Counted from the stretch's first letter, positions 21,401 to 34,800 are shown. The stretch: DNA of 64,000 bases from Danio rerio (GCF_049306965.1 NC_133183.1:24352501-24416500), one strand, 5' to 3'. The notes: generated by a model not told the origin, from the sequence alone. Made by a program: numbers and translations.

Positions 21401-22921
21401 TTTTGATGCACTGTAGTAATGTAAATTATGGTTTGCAAGTAGTGATGCCTTAGTATTGTACACAAATGCCAACATATTTAATGGACTGCAATTGAGTTAA
21501 AACGTGTAGCAACAGAAAAGCGGTGTGATAAGATTGTATTCTGAATGCAGAGATAAAGCGATGAATGTGTGTTGTGATGCTACAATGTACAAGAGCTTTG
21601 CTTTTAATGAGGGACTCTCATTAGAAAGTAATTATTTTATTATCTTTACAGGAACACCTTTTACCAATACTGAATGTGGTAACTGCATAGAAGGCACTTA
21701 CTCTACTGGTCTTTTCACCACCTGTCGACCACATTCAAAGTTAGTAATTATATAACCATAGTTCAGTGCTATGGTTTCAGTTCTGAAAAGTCTGGAGTCA
21801 TTCTATAAAATTAATTATATTTAACAGTTGTGAGAAAGAGGGACGTAAAGAAAAAACACCAGGAACATTATCATCTGATGTTGAATGTGAGGATTCAGCT
21901 TCAGTTGCTGTCAGTGTTGGAACTGCAGTTGGTGTTGGTGTTCTGCTGACTGCTGCAGGATTCACAACATTTTTCATATTAAAACATAAAAAACTGCAGA
22001 CCTCTGAAACTGGTAAAACATTAATAACAAAAAAAAGTAATCATTTTTAACATGTTCTTCAGATGTTAATATTTCTTTATGTTCTAGGTAACAGTTGCCA
22101 ACTGCCAGTACAGGAGAGTGTCTTTGCGCAAAATGAATGTGACATCTATGAGCCAGTAAGTAAAACAAAACAGAGCTGTTCAGGAAATTAAACAAAACTT
22201 TAACAAAACAACCATACTTTTATTGAACTTATTCTAAAATGCGGAAGTGCGCCTGTTTTCTCGATTGTCTTAGAACTTCCGATTCAGTCGCCTATGGGAG
22301 AAATGACTAGGAATAATAAACGGCAGAAAACGGTCAAACTACTTGCTCTACAAACAAATGTTTGCATGACTAGACCAAGTAGAATAATATAATAAGAAAA
22401 TATCAAATTGCAACATCAAGCAGCGTAATGAGCAGTTTTTAACGTCCAAAAATGAATGGAAGTGAATGAGACCGGAAGTCTCAAGCCAAAAAGATTCAAA
22501 TGGCAGCGCCCGCTCGTCGGCGGAGAATAAGGTGAATGGGTCACATTATATAGAATCAATATAGACTGAGTTAGATTTAAAAAAATCCATTTTGGTAATT
22601 CCAACATGCACATTAAAAAAATTAAAAGTCCTCTCCTTTTATATTTACAATTTCTAAAAATCATAGCTTGCTCTGTTCTGCATATTTTTAATTTATTTAT
22701 TTTAAAAATGATTTAATGGAATAGATTGTTGTTGAATAGAAGTTGTAAATATATTTCTAATATATTTGTAAGATGTTTTATTTTAATTACTTATTATCTT
22801 ATTTAATTGCTTAATGTTAATTAAGTTTTCTTTCTTTTTACAGCCATCACAAGACTCAGAGACTCGGCTCATAGCATCTTCATCTGGCTCTCTAAATAAC
22901 ACAAAAGAATCCACCTTGTAA
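18418..22921 (+). CDS. TNFRSF14/HVEM-like receptor B, complete
   Basis: Type I membrane receptor of the TNF-receptor superfamily, 275 aa, seven coding exons: 18418-18544, 20655-20780, 20895-21050, 21652-21739, 21828-22012, 22088-22155, 22844-22921. All junctions are GT-AG and the sum is divisible by three. The signal peptide is MFKFGFFLLIATVVTLNLEL; the ectodomain opens with CARAEYEISGECCPMCAPG, the hallmark of the CD40/HVEM group, followed by NGLENCFPCTAC and later Cys pairs. The membrane segment (about VAVSVGTAVGVGVLLTAAG) is followed by KHKK. The tail has PVQES, the same core as the TRAF2/3 site of CD40 (PVQET). An in-frame ATG at 18262 would add 52 residues; I prefer 18418 because it places the signal peptide at the N-terminus. 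An acceptor at 18174-18175 suggests a spliced 5' UTR. AATAAA lies at 23030-23035. Family membership is strong; the ligand is unknown. Confidence 0.92.
18579..18768. mobile_element. hAT miniature element in intron 1 of receptor B
   Basis: Near-perfect foldback: GTCACCAACCCTGTTCCTGG on the left returns inverted as CCAGGAACAGGGTTGGTGAC on the right, ending CCCCTG. It belongs with the 195-bp element at 3784-3978. The left terminus is slightly decayed and the target duplication is not clear. Confidence 0.75.
18880..19800. repeat. Dispersed repeat in intron 1 of receptor B
   Basis: Starts with TTAAAGGTGCAGTAG. It includes a GC-rich block (about 19110-19180) and a stretch (about 19540-19600) similar to 2790-2870. 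Its right end was not found. Possibly a TTAA-targeting DNA element; class uncertain. Confidence 0.4.
19821..20524. mobile_element. Probable hAT-like element in intron 1 of receptor B
   Basis: CAGGGGTGTAAAGG on the left and CCGTTACACCCCTA on the right are imperfect inverted repeats. A short direct duplication of the left end precedes it at 19803-19820. A DANA 3' fragment lies inside. No clear 8-bp duplication. Confidence 0.4.
19982..20050 (+). mobile_element. 3' end of a DANA SINE
   Basis: TTGGTTCATTCTGCTGTAGC and the ATGAATGAATGA tail match the 3' part of the zebrafish DANA SINE, also seen more fully at 61005-61360. The tRNA-like head is missing. Confidence 0.7.
22240..22535. repeat. Probable miniature repeat in the last intron of receptor B
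   Basis: GC-richer island within AT-rich intron between exons 6 and 7 of receptor B, with GGAAGT-type segments in both orientations (GCGGAAGTGCGCC, GACCGGAAGTCTC). No target duplication resolved. Confidence 0.35.
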
Positions 22922-25284
22922 TATTCTATTATAAAATGTATGGAACAGACAATTTTTTAGCAGTTTGGTATAAAATGTTATTTGTTGAACAAAGAATGTT
23001 TTGTGAGGTAATTATATCACCTTTTAACAAATAAAGAACTAAATGTGGATTGTTTTAAGAATGTCTTTATTATTGTACCAAAATATAGACCTTTGTTAAG
23101 GTAGATATAAAGCTGAATTTTACACAGATAAAAACAAGGCTATGAAGGCAAAACAATAATTGCAAAGATTGTATGTAATGGTTAAAAAAAGAGTTTTGCT
23201 GTTACGTTTTGTCAGTTGAACCGGTTCAGTTTATTCCAACACCTTCACCTTGAAACTTGATGTTGTATTGAAATCTGACTCTTCAAGTCCCCTCACTGAA
23301 AGACCTGGTAGATGAAGCAACTGTCAAATATTTTTGCAAAATTACTCTATAGAGCAAGATATGACAGCAGCATGAGTTGTTTATATGTGACCTTTTAAAG
23401 CTGTATTTGTAGGGGGAGTGCATTTAAATCAATTTGCACCATAGACTTGTGTGCTTTAATGTTGGTGTAAAAGAAATTTGCTTGGATTTTATTTAATTAC
23501 ATTTTTTTTTCAACTGGCCTACAGAAATTGCTTTAAATAAATGTCCCATTATGGCGATACAAAAAAAATCTGACCCCGGACAAATCTAGGTCCATTGTGA
23601 GTCGTGAATCGACTTTTCTGGAATCGACTCCCCTACCCTCGCATCCTGAATGGGGTGGAGCTAAGACGCAAGGAAAGAAAGCGAGGAAACACAAGTGAGC
23701 ACCCAAGGTAGACGATTGGAAGGTATGAATTTTATTATGCTGCGAATGTCTAGTTTTTACAATTGTCTTGTCGATTTGACCGTTCGTTGGCCTATACTGA
23801 TTGTGTACCGTAAGTTCGTTATGCGCTATAGTTTGAAAGAACTGAAAGCTATGACGCAGCTTATATAACTTCATAACTTAAGCTTATGTAACATTATATT
23901 ATTATTTATATTATAAAATACACTCTCCTAAATCTTCGTTTATATTCGTTATGACGTCCGAATTCTATGCCATCAAATGAACTGAAATGTTCTATTCACA
24001 ACTAAATAAAATGCAACTGAAACTAAATTTTTAAGTAAAATAAAACAGTGTCGATATGACGACGCCAGTGAGGTTTAAACCTGACGATCAAGCCTGACGG
24101 GATCTGTCTTAATGTTTTTTTCAATGAAATTTAAAGCATACAACATGAAATGCAATTACTTGCAGATATGGGTGTAAGGTTTAACAGTAGGGGGGACAAT
24201 AAATAGGCTATAAAATTTCTTTCGAGCATTTTTTGAAGAGGACACAAATAATGCAGCCGAAATGTTCTAATAAAGATATCCCCCGCAGTTAAAATTGTAT
24301 TATCATTATTATTATTATAGAATGGAGACTACGTCATTATGATTATTTTCAAAGTGTTTCTCAGGTTCAACGACAGCCATTTTTTCTTCAAAACTATTTA
24401 TTTCATTGTTGTTATTTACATTGTGTTGTTTACAGTCAACAGTCCTACGGAGACCCGGAAGGCACGTAAAAATACTGCGGTCACGCCATCTGCGGTTCAG
24501 AGAGAGACGGTCACGCTATCTGTGCTTTAAATTGTAGTGCGCGTCTACTCGGTGTTTCGCGGTAGATTAATAATTAATAAAACAGATTCTGCAGTTTTAT
24601 AATCTTTTTTCACTTTTATTCGCGTAAATGAATACAAATGATAAATAATCAAAAATCGTCACTTTTATTTATATTTTGCTATATAATAATCATGATTTTG
24701 CATGAAGACTATGCAATTATTCATTTGTTTAGCTGTAATTGTGTTTTATTTGCGAGTTTAAAACAAAATTATAATATTAAAGTCATTACCCGGCTGTCAG
24801 ACTATTCACATTCTCTTTTCATACTCACAACGTACTATTTAGGTGTTTACTGAGTAATTATGACTGTTTTATTGGTTTATTTGTGTTTTTTCTGTAAACA
24901 TTTACCCCTATTCCATGTGAAATGTTGCTAAATTAACGGGAAAAAATATTATTGTACAAATGTTTATTTTCCATACTTAAATCACATATAAATGATAACA
25001 TACAAAAATAATGGAAAATTCAGTGTTTTTTACTAAAGAGACATATTAGAAAAATAAAAAAATAAATAAAATGAAATTGTTTTCTGCCAACTCCAGATTA
25101 TTGTTGTAAATGTCCTGATGTACCACTGTGCCCACTTTTCATATCATATTACTGTTGCATATTTATATATTATATAAATATAATTTATATTTTATAATTT
25201 ATAATTTTTCATTTTTCTAATATGACCGTACAGTAAAAAACACTAACTTCTATGATTTTAGCACGCTATTATTAAAATAGTGAT
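22922..25284. other. 3' UTR of receptor B and AT-rich intergenic DNA
   Basis: Holds the 3' UTR of receptor B with AATAAA at 23030-23035. Beyond that is AT-rich sequence with some CpG-containing patches (23560-23850, 24430-24560) and no recognisable coding region. Confidence 0.5.
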
Positions 25285-25353
25285 AGGAAAACATATTTTT
25301 AAGTTTTTGTTTTGCGTTCCCTTGCAAAACTGTTTCTCCACAAACACTTCCTG

Positions 25354-27745
25354 GGGGCTATTCCAGAAAGCAGGTTATGTGACATACACGGGTAAGTTTG
25401 AGAGTAAGTAGGTGGATAACCTCAACTTTGGTTCCAAAATCGGAGGTAACTTCTGGGTATGTTAAGTAGCCATAGCAACTTACTCTCTGAAGATAACCTG
25501 CTCCGGAGCAGGTTATGTTCAGAGAGTAAGTTGCTATGTTCCAGAGTTTGTCTGTTTCAGAGAGTTTACTGAGCATTGCGTGCTCTTTTGATGAGAATAT
25601 TTATGGATGTGGACACACAGATACAAGTTTTTTCGTTGTGAGAGGGTTATAAGTGCATAGTTTTTTTCATAACCAAATTTATAATGTTAATGTATTTAAC
25701 AAACCTTTTTGAAATCAAATGTGACAAACCGCGGGTCTGCGCTTACCATAAAAAACATTCAGTGCAGCTCTTTGTATTTGCGTCAGGGCATTTTAGGCAA
25801 CTGTACAATGTGGCAGTAGGACCACCTGTACAGTATGCCTGGCACTGAACTGTTTTTTAAACTTTTGTACAGTTCCTTGGTCATAAATCACTGCGTATCA
25901 TTACACAGAAGATTCAGAGCACGGCAATAGAGTAGTGGACAGTGCGTCGATAAAGAACAACGGAGCGAGTTTGAATCTCACTTACAGATCTTGTGTTTTT
26001 TCTCTTCTTCTGCACCCTCACATTTTCTGTATAATATTATAAGTGGCAGCTTTGTCTTTTGTAGGAAAATATATCTTTAATTTAAGATGTAGGACGTCGT
26101 TCTTATATAAACATTCACGCACACACACCTACATTTTTTTTCAGGGTTTCTAAATGCTATTGTGTGCATTAATTGCAGCCGATTTTAAAGCTCCATCAGT
26201 CACTAAAGGACACTGATAATATAAAATTTGTCCAAAGTATAAGTGTGCAGGTACAACTTAATTTTATATCCTTAATCTTTTGGTGTTTCAACTAATAAAC
26301 TCATTACTGCTTCCACTTACCAGCTCATCACACACCCCACCTCATCACTATGTTGAGGCTAAATGGCTGATTTTCAGGAAGTAGTGATTCAAGTGTATAA
26401 CACAAATATAGTTTAAAAAAAAACTATAAAGCAAATGTTGCTCAACACAATGTTTATTTTTATTATATTATAAAATAGAATCATTACTGGGCACTACATT
26501 GTTACTTGCTGGAGGACAAAAGATACCCTTTTCTGCCTTATACGATGACACCCTACCTGCAGCCTGACCCAGAGGAAATCTCAGTGACCCAAGCAGACAA
26601 AACAGATGGAAGAGTGCTAAAAAAATATAATTAGTCAAAAAACTATGTTTAATCAAATAGTTTGGTCTGTCCATTTCTTCATTTCCTGAAATAAAATGAA
26701 TGATTTTGTACACTGCTTTACACACGCACCTTTAAACATGTAACATATTGTTCATATACATTTCTCACCTTAAGTTGATGCTTATGTGACTTTATCTTTG
26801 AAGATGGACCTTATACAGCTACTTTAGAATTTAAATATGTAGATAAAAGATTTTGTGATCCAAGAGTAATATTCAAATATGGAAAAGTGCAGAAAATTCT
26901 TACACTGCTTGTTAGTTGAGGCAGAAGGAACTTCGTCTGCATGCAAAATAAAAAGAACCTAAAGCTATCTGACAACAATCACTTACAACAGTGACAGAGT
27001 GTGTGGTTTAAGTCAAAAACTCAACCACTGAAAAGCCTTTATTATAGGACACAGCAGTTAGACAGGCCTCTTTCTATTAGCTGCATGACAGAAAGAATAT
27101 TCTAGAGTGTTAAATAAAGAGCTCCAGTAATTAAATATTACCTTTTATGATAATGTTTCTGTGTTTAATGACTTTGGACAGAGTTCTAGCTCCAGAAAGA
27201 TTACAATTTCTATAAGCCTTATTAGTCAATACACATATTGTGGCCTTAAGAAATTAATGGCAAAAAAAATAAATGCATGAATGGTTACACAACATACTAA
27301 AAAAGAATGTTAAAGAGTAGTTTAATTTATCATTACAATAAAATGGAGGGTGGCATGTGTAATTTAATGAACTAATAAATTTTCTTATTATTTATTTTTT
27401 ATTTTCTTATCTATTTCTTATTCTATATTTCTTTCCTTCGTTGAAGCAGATGTGTAATCTCTGTGTTTAAAACCTCCAGCTCTGCCTCTGTAAAGTGCGT
27501 TGCACTTTTTTTCTCACCGTGACTTTCTATGGTGACTCGTGAATTCGGCGATCTACTGAAAATGCCTTCAGGTGTGTGCCGTGCACGCGCATTAACCCGC
27601 GGTTATCTTCAGGAGGTTGATTTAACTAACTCTTGTCACCTGTTTTGGAACCAACATACTCGCGGTAAGCAGGTTTTGGGTAAATCAACCGAGAGTTTAG
27701 GTTTTAGCAGATGGTAAGTTAACCCAGCTTTCTGGAATACCCCCC
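25354..27745. mobile_element. DNA transposon with GGGGG-TATTCCAGAAAGC ends (PIF/Harbinger-like)
   Basis: The left end GGGGGCTATTCCAGAAAGC and the inverse of the right end, GGGGGTATTCCAGAAAGC, are near-identical inverted repeats. It sits inside an arm of the surrounding inverted-repeat family (left flank CACAAACACTTCCT, right flank CTGTTCTCATTCATG; the uninterrupted arm at 28445-28475 reads CACTTCCTGTTCACTTC). Target duplication 2-3 bp, ambiguous because of the C run. Length 2.39 kb, no long ORF. A tRNA-like stretch (about 25925-25982) may be an embedded SINE head. Confidence 0.65.
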
Positions 27746-29471
27746 TGTTCTCATTCATGTAAACCCTCCTGTTTTTGCAGAAATTCTCCCGTATTTTACC
27801 ATTCTATTCCACTATCATCCTATAATTATTTTCCCATATTTCTGATACATTTTAAATCTTGAAAGCACTTTGAAATTAATATTATAATGTCTGCATTCAC
27901 TTTCTTTACATTAAAGCTGTGCGTCGATTGCCGCCTTTCATATGCAACCTCTGAACCTGTCAATACATGTATGCGGTGACTGACGGACGCACACCATACA
28001 ATAAATCGATCCCAGATCAGCTTCTGTACATGTCATTTACAGAGGAGCAAAAGTGCAGGACACTTTTGGATTTGGGTGTATGTTTAAACTTAACAAATAC
28101 ACTGAATAACATGTAAACTAATTCATCCTGCATGTTTTATTTTAAGCAGCAAAGTTTGTCTTAAATGAGCACAAATTGTTTCTAAAGTAATGGAATGCTT
28201 TCATTATAGATTTGTGCATTTTCACAGTGACACCTCTGTTATCTACGGAACCCTGGAAGGGACGTAGTGGAGGAGAAAAAATTGGCAGGGTGAAAAAAAA
28301 ATAATGGGAGAGAAAAAAATGGGTGGGAGGAAAATACATAATTCTAAGTTTTTGCGTTCTCTCGCAAAGTTTTGCGTTTCCTCGCAAAAATGTTTTGCGT
28401 TATCTCGCAAAGATGTTTTGCGTTCTCTTGCAAAACTGTTTCTCCACAAACACTTCCTGTTCACTTCACTCACGTAAACCCTCACATTTTTGCCGAAATT
28501 TTACCATTCTATCCCACTTTCTTTACATTAAATCTGTGCATCGTTTATCACCTTTCATATGCAACCTCTGAACCAGTGCATGCATCCCAGATCAGCGTCT
28601 GTACGCGCCATTTAAAGTGACACCTCTGTTATCAAACAAAGGAGCAGCAAATTAAACTTATGTTTTGTTTTGTTTGATAACAAGAGGTGTCACTGTAAGA
28701 ATGCACACAGATCAATAATGAAAGCATTCCATTACTTTAAAAAAAACGTTTGTGCTCATTTAAGAGAAAATTAGCTATTTAAAATAAAAAATGCAAGACG
28801 GAGATGTTTACATATTATTCAGTGTATTTGTCTGTTTAAACATACACCCGCTCCTCTGTAAATGGCGTGTACAGAGGCTGATCTGGGATCAGTTTATTGT
28901 ACGGAGCGCGTCTGTCAGTCAGTGCTTATACATGCATGCACTGGTTCAGAGGTTGCTTATGAAAGGCGACGATCGACGCACAATATTAATGTAAAGTGGG
29001 ATAGAATGGTAAAATACAGAAGAATTTCAGCAAAAACGTGAGAGTTTACGTGAGTGAAGTGAACAGGAAGTGTTTGTGGAGAAACAGTTTTGCGAGAGAA
29101 CGCAAAACATCTTTGCGAGATAACGCAAAACTTTGTGAGGGAACGCAAAACTTTTTTGAGAGAATGCAAAAACTTAAAAATACATATTTCCCCCCCACCC
29201 ATTTTTTTCTTTCACCCATTTTTTTTTTCTCCTCCACTTCGTCCCTTCCAGGGTTCCGTAGATCTGGGATTAGTTTATTGTATGGAGTGCAGCTGTCAAT
29301 CAGCGCTTATACATTCATTCACTGGTTTAGAGGTTGCATATGAAAGGCGACGATCGACGCACAGCTTTAACGTAAAGAAAGTGGGATAGAGTGGTAAAAT
29401 ATGGGAGAATTTCAGGAGAGTTTGAGGAGAAACAGTTTTGCGAGAGAACGCAAAACATCATTGCGAGGGAA

Positions 29472-30525
29472 CCAAATGTGCCGCAAGCCTGCGTTTGAGT
29501 GAAGGTCTCGGCCGTTAGATCGCCCCCTGGGGGCTGGCTGCAGTACAAGTCATAAAGCCCGCCTTCTCCGTGTTAATGAAGGAGACTTGAGCCCAAATAA
29601 AAAAATGTATTACACTTGCAATAAAATGTCCCGAAAGATGGTTCTGGTCGATTAAGGCACTGATTATTGTGCTGAAATAGGTGCAGATCTTCATTTTTGT
29701 AAACAGTTTGTTTTTAGCAGTAATTTAATGCTGGGCGTGTCATCGTGATTGACAGCTGTGATTGACAGTTTCTCAAAGCAGCGCGTCTGAGCTTCGGTAG
29801 GAGACTGAAGTGTTATTATTCGATTTCTGTGTTCTTTTACCATGCCAAAATGAGTTCAGCAGTAAACTATAGTTTCTGACATACATGATTCTGGTGGAAC
29901 ACTGTTTATTTGCTAAGGTCAGGGCTTTTTTCGGGCTTTATTAGTTTGCTGATACACGTACGCCTAGCCACCCAGATAGCAAAATACACTTGAGCCAGTT
30001 CCGGCTAGATTCTCGCCTGCCGGAGACTTACCCCTCAGAGCTCAGACTGACTACCTCTGCTGGACCTACTCCGGATGCCAGGACTCACTGCCCGATTCCA
30101 GCCCGAGTCAATCGAGCCAGATGCGGCGGCCGAGCGAGCCGACGCTGCCGCATGCGAGCCGGAATCAGCCCGCGACGCCGCGAGTAGGTTATGCGCTGTG
30201 GCCCGGAGCTGGCGCGATTGAATATATAAAACCCTCATATTTGTTAACGTTATTACATCCATTTGTGTTGATATGACAGCAAACGCATGCTGAGAAGTTC
30301 GGGGGGCGTGGTTGATTTTACATAAAGCGTTTGGTTGGAAGCTCGACTCCGCTCATTTTCGCGGCTCCTCCTCTGGCTCCATCAGACAATCCTTCTGTCT
30401 GGCTCCAATTTCAGCAGTCTTTTGCGACAGTTTGTGCCCGTCAAGCAGGCGTTTTGCCCTCAAGGCATTCAATGGGAAAAGGGGCTGTCGCGTCGTCCAT
30501 ATTTTCTACAGTCATTGGAGGGAAT
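29472..30525. mobile_element. Unclassified insert within the inverted-repeat cluster
   Basis: The surrounding repeat stops at TTGCGAGGGAAC and resumes at GGAATGCAAAACTTTGCG, so these 1.05 kb are an insertion. It starts with GCCGCAAGCCTGCG and CGCCCCCTGGGGG. A GC-rich block at 30060-30210 contrasts with its surroundings. No ORF with a recognisable domain. Confidence 0.5.
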
Positions 30526-30690
30526 GCAAAACTTTGCGAGAGAACGCAAAAAACTTAGAAATATATATTTTCCTCCTATCCATTTTTTTTTTTTTTACCC
30601 ATTTTCTTTTCTCCTTCCCATTTTTTTTAAACCCAGCCAATTTTTTTCTCCTCCACTACGTCTCTCCCGGTTCTCCGTAATAGTCTGACT

Positions 30691-31805
30691 CCTGACGCAG
30701 AATAAATGCAGGAAAAGACATTTTCCTTACTCATAATAACTAACTTTTTTACATTACACTTGTTAAAATTACAGACAATATTGTAAATCAGTGAGCCTGT
30801 GAAATCTGCTAAACAGCCACAACTCTGAGAACATTTAAAAAAAATTGTTCACCCCCCCCAAAAGAATTATCATTATCCCTTTAATAAAAGCACAACACCC
30901 TTACCTGACACTGTACATCTGACTGACCCTGCTCTGCCTGTTCCTCAATCATTTCTTTCTCCTTTGCCGGTAATTGTGACATTAGTATTTTAATAAGCAC
31001 TCATTCTTAAAGCCAAGTTGCCTTGAACTTTTTGTACTTGGCGTTTAGCTGCACTGAAAAATTATCTTATGTCCATTTTCTCTGTCATTTAATCCAATAC
31101 ATGACACTGCAATGCAAGTTTATTTATGCTGTAGCACATTTTATACAAAATGGTAATGCAAAGTGCTCACAACAATAATAATAAAAAGAATTTAAAAAAG
31201 GTTAACAATTTAAATTCAAACAACCCTCGGATGGGAGGAGACATGAACCACCCCCACCCCCTCCCCCGTGCTTGCAGATAAATTAATATGTTGTGTAAAA
31301 TTGCTGTTTACGTCTCTAGCCTAGTTACTAATTATGTGTGGAACAATTTAGGGGCATGTTGCCAACACTAAAAGTTACTTAAGCCACAAGTGTTATTATA
31401 AGTAAAAACTAAATGTATTTGCTTTCAGTCATATTTTTTAAATGTTAGATCATTTATTCACTTAACAAGTAATATATGCTGTTTAACCAGACATTCATAA
31501 CTTTAAATTAACATTAGTTTATAATCACTTTTGTTTAAATTCTTCACAGAATTTATCTGTTTACTCACTCATAAGGATTCATGCTGGATGTAAAGATGAT
31601 GTGTTTGATGAAGTGTTCTGCCAAACCCTTTAAGGACTCCATCAAACTACTGCTGATCATCTAAAGGGAAAAAGCCAGCAGGACGTGCCATTTACACTAT
31701 ATATGTGCATGAATAAAAACATAAAGTACCTCTTGGTGGACAGAAATGACAAGTGCCAGCATCTAATTCATTATTTGATATGAAGCTGTAAATAGAAATA
31801 CATTT
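30691..31805. other. Intergenic DNA upstream of receptor C
   Basis: AT-rich, no gene recognised. The promoter and 5' UTR of receptor C should lie in the right half. Confidence 0.5.
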
Positions 31806-31859
31806 ATGAAATCTGCCGGAGAAACATGGATTAAAACTTTGTTTTCACTTTTAAAGGAC

Positions 31860-34800
31860 ATGTTATTTTTAAGGACCATTATATCCATGGTTGCTTTCCT
31901 CGTTGCTGCTAATTTTGAGCTTTGTTTCTGTGGCTGTGCTCGTGCTGAATATGAGATCAATGGAGAATGCTGCCCGATGTGTGCTCCTGGTACAGTAAAA
32001 AAAAAATTGTACAATTAAACCTCAATAATTTTGGGCCAGTTTTAAAGTCTGGAGAATTTGACTCCAATTGCTCAAAGAAGCAATCTGCACAATTTAATGG
32101 ATAGTTGGGAGGGAAAATTGATCATCTTTACACAAAAATTGTGCAGGTTGTGATTCTATTCGTTTGTAGTAAATTCCACATTTTCCTTAATTTATTTAAT
32201 ATTTTAGAAAAAACTATTTTAAGTTGTCATGTAAAATTACAGTAGTTGTCACTATTTTAAATAGTCTCCTAGCAACAGAGCATGTTGTGTTTGGAATGTT
32301 TGAAAACGCAGGTAATGCGTTATATCCATTGTCCCCTTACTAATTTTTTTAAGTAAAAAGGTGCATGATACTCATTGTTTTAAATCTATTTAAATGGCAT
32401 GTGTATACTTATAAAAATGTAAATTCCAACCAATATAAAACATAATAAGAGTTAGTAGATCCTAAATGGTTAAAAGTTATGCTTTAAAGAAAGAAAGAAG
32501 CACAAAGATACATTGTGTTATGAACAATATATACCAGGGGTCACCAACATACCAGGTTCAAGTTGCCCGCGGGCCTGTTCTAAAAATAGCTCACCAGAGC
32601 ACCACATATGAGTAAGCTGCATCTAATATTTTTATAGGTATTCCTTTTAAATCACACTTGCATCTGTGTAAATTTGAAAATTACTTTAAGTTATATATTT
32701 AAAAAAAAACTTTAAAAACAATTTCAGACAAATGAAGTGTTTCATTTTTGATATTTATGTAACTTGTTAAATCATTGTTGACAACTACTGTGAGAAATCA
32801 TTAACATGATTGATGTCTTCACATAGATGAATATTATTAATTATTAATATTAACATAATTAAAAGTAAATGTTAAGAAAAATGTGTTATTTAATAACTGG
32901 TAGCCCTTCACACTAATCGGTACCCAAGAAGTAGCTCTCAGTTTCCAAAAGGTTGGTGACCCCTGATATATACAGTTAAAGTCAGAATTATTAGCCCCTC
33001 TGAGTTATTAGCACACCTGTTCATTTTTTCCCCCAATTTTTTTTTTACGGAGGGAAGATTGTTTCAACACATTTCTAAACATAATAGTTTTTTAGTCAGA
33101 ATTATTAGCCCTCTTTGAATTTTTTTCTTTATTAAATATTTCCAGAATTATGTTTAACAGAGCAAAGAAATTTTAACAGTATGTCTGATAATATTTTTCT
33201 TTTAGAGAAAGATTTATTTGTTTTATTTCGGTTTGAATAAAGGCAGTTTTTAAATGTTTTAAAAACATTTTTGGGTCAAAATTCTTGGCCACTTTAAGCA
33301 AATTTTTTGAGTCTACAGAACAAACCATCGTTATACAATAACTTGCCTAATTACCCTAACCTGCCTAATTAACCTAGTTAAGCCTTTAGATGTCACTTTA
33401 AGCTGTATAGAAGTGTCTTAAAAAATATCTAGTCATATATTATTTAATGTCATCATGGTAAAGATAAAATAAATCAGTTATTAGAAATAAGTTAATAAAA
33501 CTATTATGTTTAGAAATGTGTTGGAGCAATCTTCCCTCCATTAAACAGAAAATGGGGAAAAAATAAACAGGGGGGATTATAATTTAGGGGGGGCTAATAA
33601 TTTTGACTTCAACTATATATATATATTAAGGCTAAGTCATATATAAACGTGTCTAGCTTTAAGTTAGACATGGCATAGGTAGTCAACATTGGTCCTGGAG
33701 AGCCACAGTCCTGCAGAGCCTTGCCAAAACCTAATCAAACACACCAAGCTAGTCAAGGAGTAAGGATTGCTATTGGATCAATACTCTGCAGGACTGCAGA
33801 TGGCCACAGCTGACATATGACTATAACTGTCAAGTCAGCTGAGATCTCATGTGATGCAGATGCACACATGAAAATTTTTTTTTTTCTATGACAGTGTATG
33901 TGGGATGAATACACTCTCTTCAAAGAAGATTTTTTGGTTTGTGTAGGAAACCGTGTTTATTGGCACTGCACAGTAGATACCAGTACAACTTGTGTTCCAT
34001 GTCTTGCATCAACTTTCACAGATGAACCCAATGGACTCACCAAGTGTTTTCCATGTACTGTGTGTGCTACAGGTGTGTGTCAATGATGAAAGAATTAACT
34101 TACAGTATATTAAAAAAAATAAGAAAATGTGTAATGCATTTAAACTCTCTGAATGATGCTGTGTTTTTGTGTCCACAGTTAAGGGACTAAAAGTCCAAAA
34201 GTCCTGCATGCGATTTGGAGATACACTATGCGAGCCACAGGAAGGTTTCCATTGCATTAAACAAAAAAAAGGCTCCTGTGAATTGGCAGTGGAGCACTCT
34301 AAATGTCAACCCGGTCAATATATTGAAAACACTGGTAAGTGTATACTCAAAAGTGTAAACTCAAATTTTTTATTTAATTAGATTTTTTCCCAATACATGT
34401 GCAGCTACTAATTTTTTGTTAAAATAGTAGCAGCTTTATTTGCATTTGACATGCAGTTTGTTTTCTTCTTTTTTTACAGGAACAGCTTTAAGTGATACAG
34501 TATGTGTTGATTGTACAGATGGATCTTACTCAAATGGCTCTGTAATGTCCTGCTTACCACATTCAAAGTGAGTAGAGTCTACAGATTTACTAATGGCAAT
34601 TAAAGATTAGTCAGTTAAACCCAAAATACTAATATTACCTTGTTTAACAGATGTGAGATGATGGGATTTAAAGAAAAAAAAGCAGGAACAACATCATCTG
34701 ATGCTGAATGTGAGAAAGTGACATCAGTTGGACTTGTAGTGTTAGTCACGATTGCAGTGGTTCTGGTAGTGGCTGGTACTGTGGCAGCATTGTTAGCCTG

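Larger units (their letters stand above)
25285..30690. repeat. Cluster of large inverted repeats (foldback-type family)
   Basis: Arms of a shared sequence appear in alternating orientation: about 25285-25353 plus 27746-28640, about 28670-29262 inverted, about 29263-29471, and 30526-30690. The outer arm ends read ACGGAACCCTGGAAGGGACG and its inverse CGTCCCTTCCAGGGTTCCGT (about 28247-28266 and 29241-29262). Inside each arm is a short tandem of dyads TTTGCG-n-CGCAAA. The element is broken by a 2.4-kb insert at 25354-27745 and a 1.05-kb insert at 29472-30525. No transposase found. Superfamily unknown to me. Confidence 0.7.

Noticed and set aside
29990-30187. GC-rich 65-aa ORF
   Set aside because: Lies in an unclassified insert, Arg/Ser-rich by base composition only; no motif.
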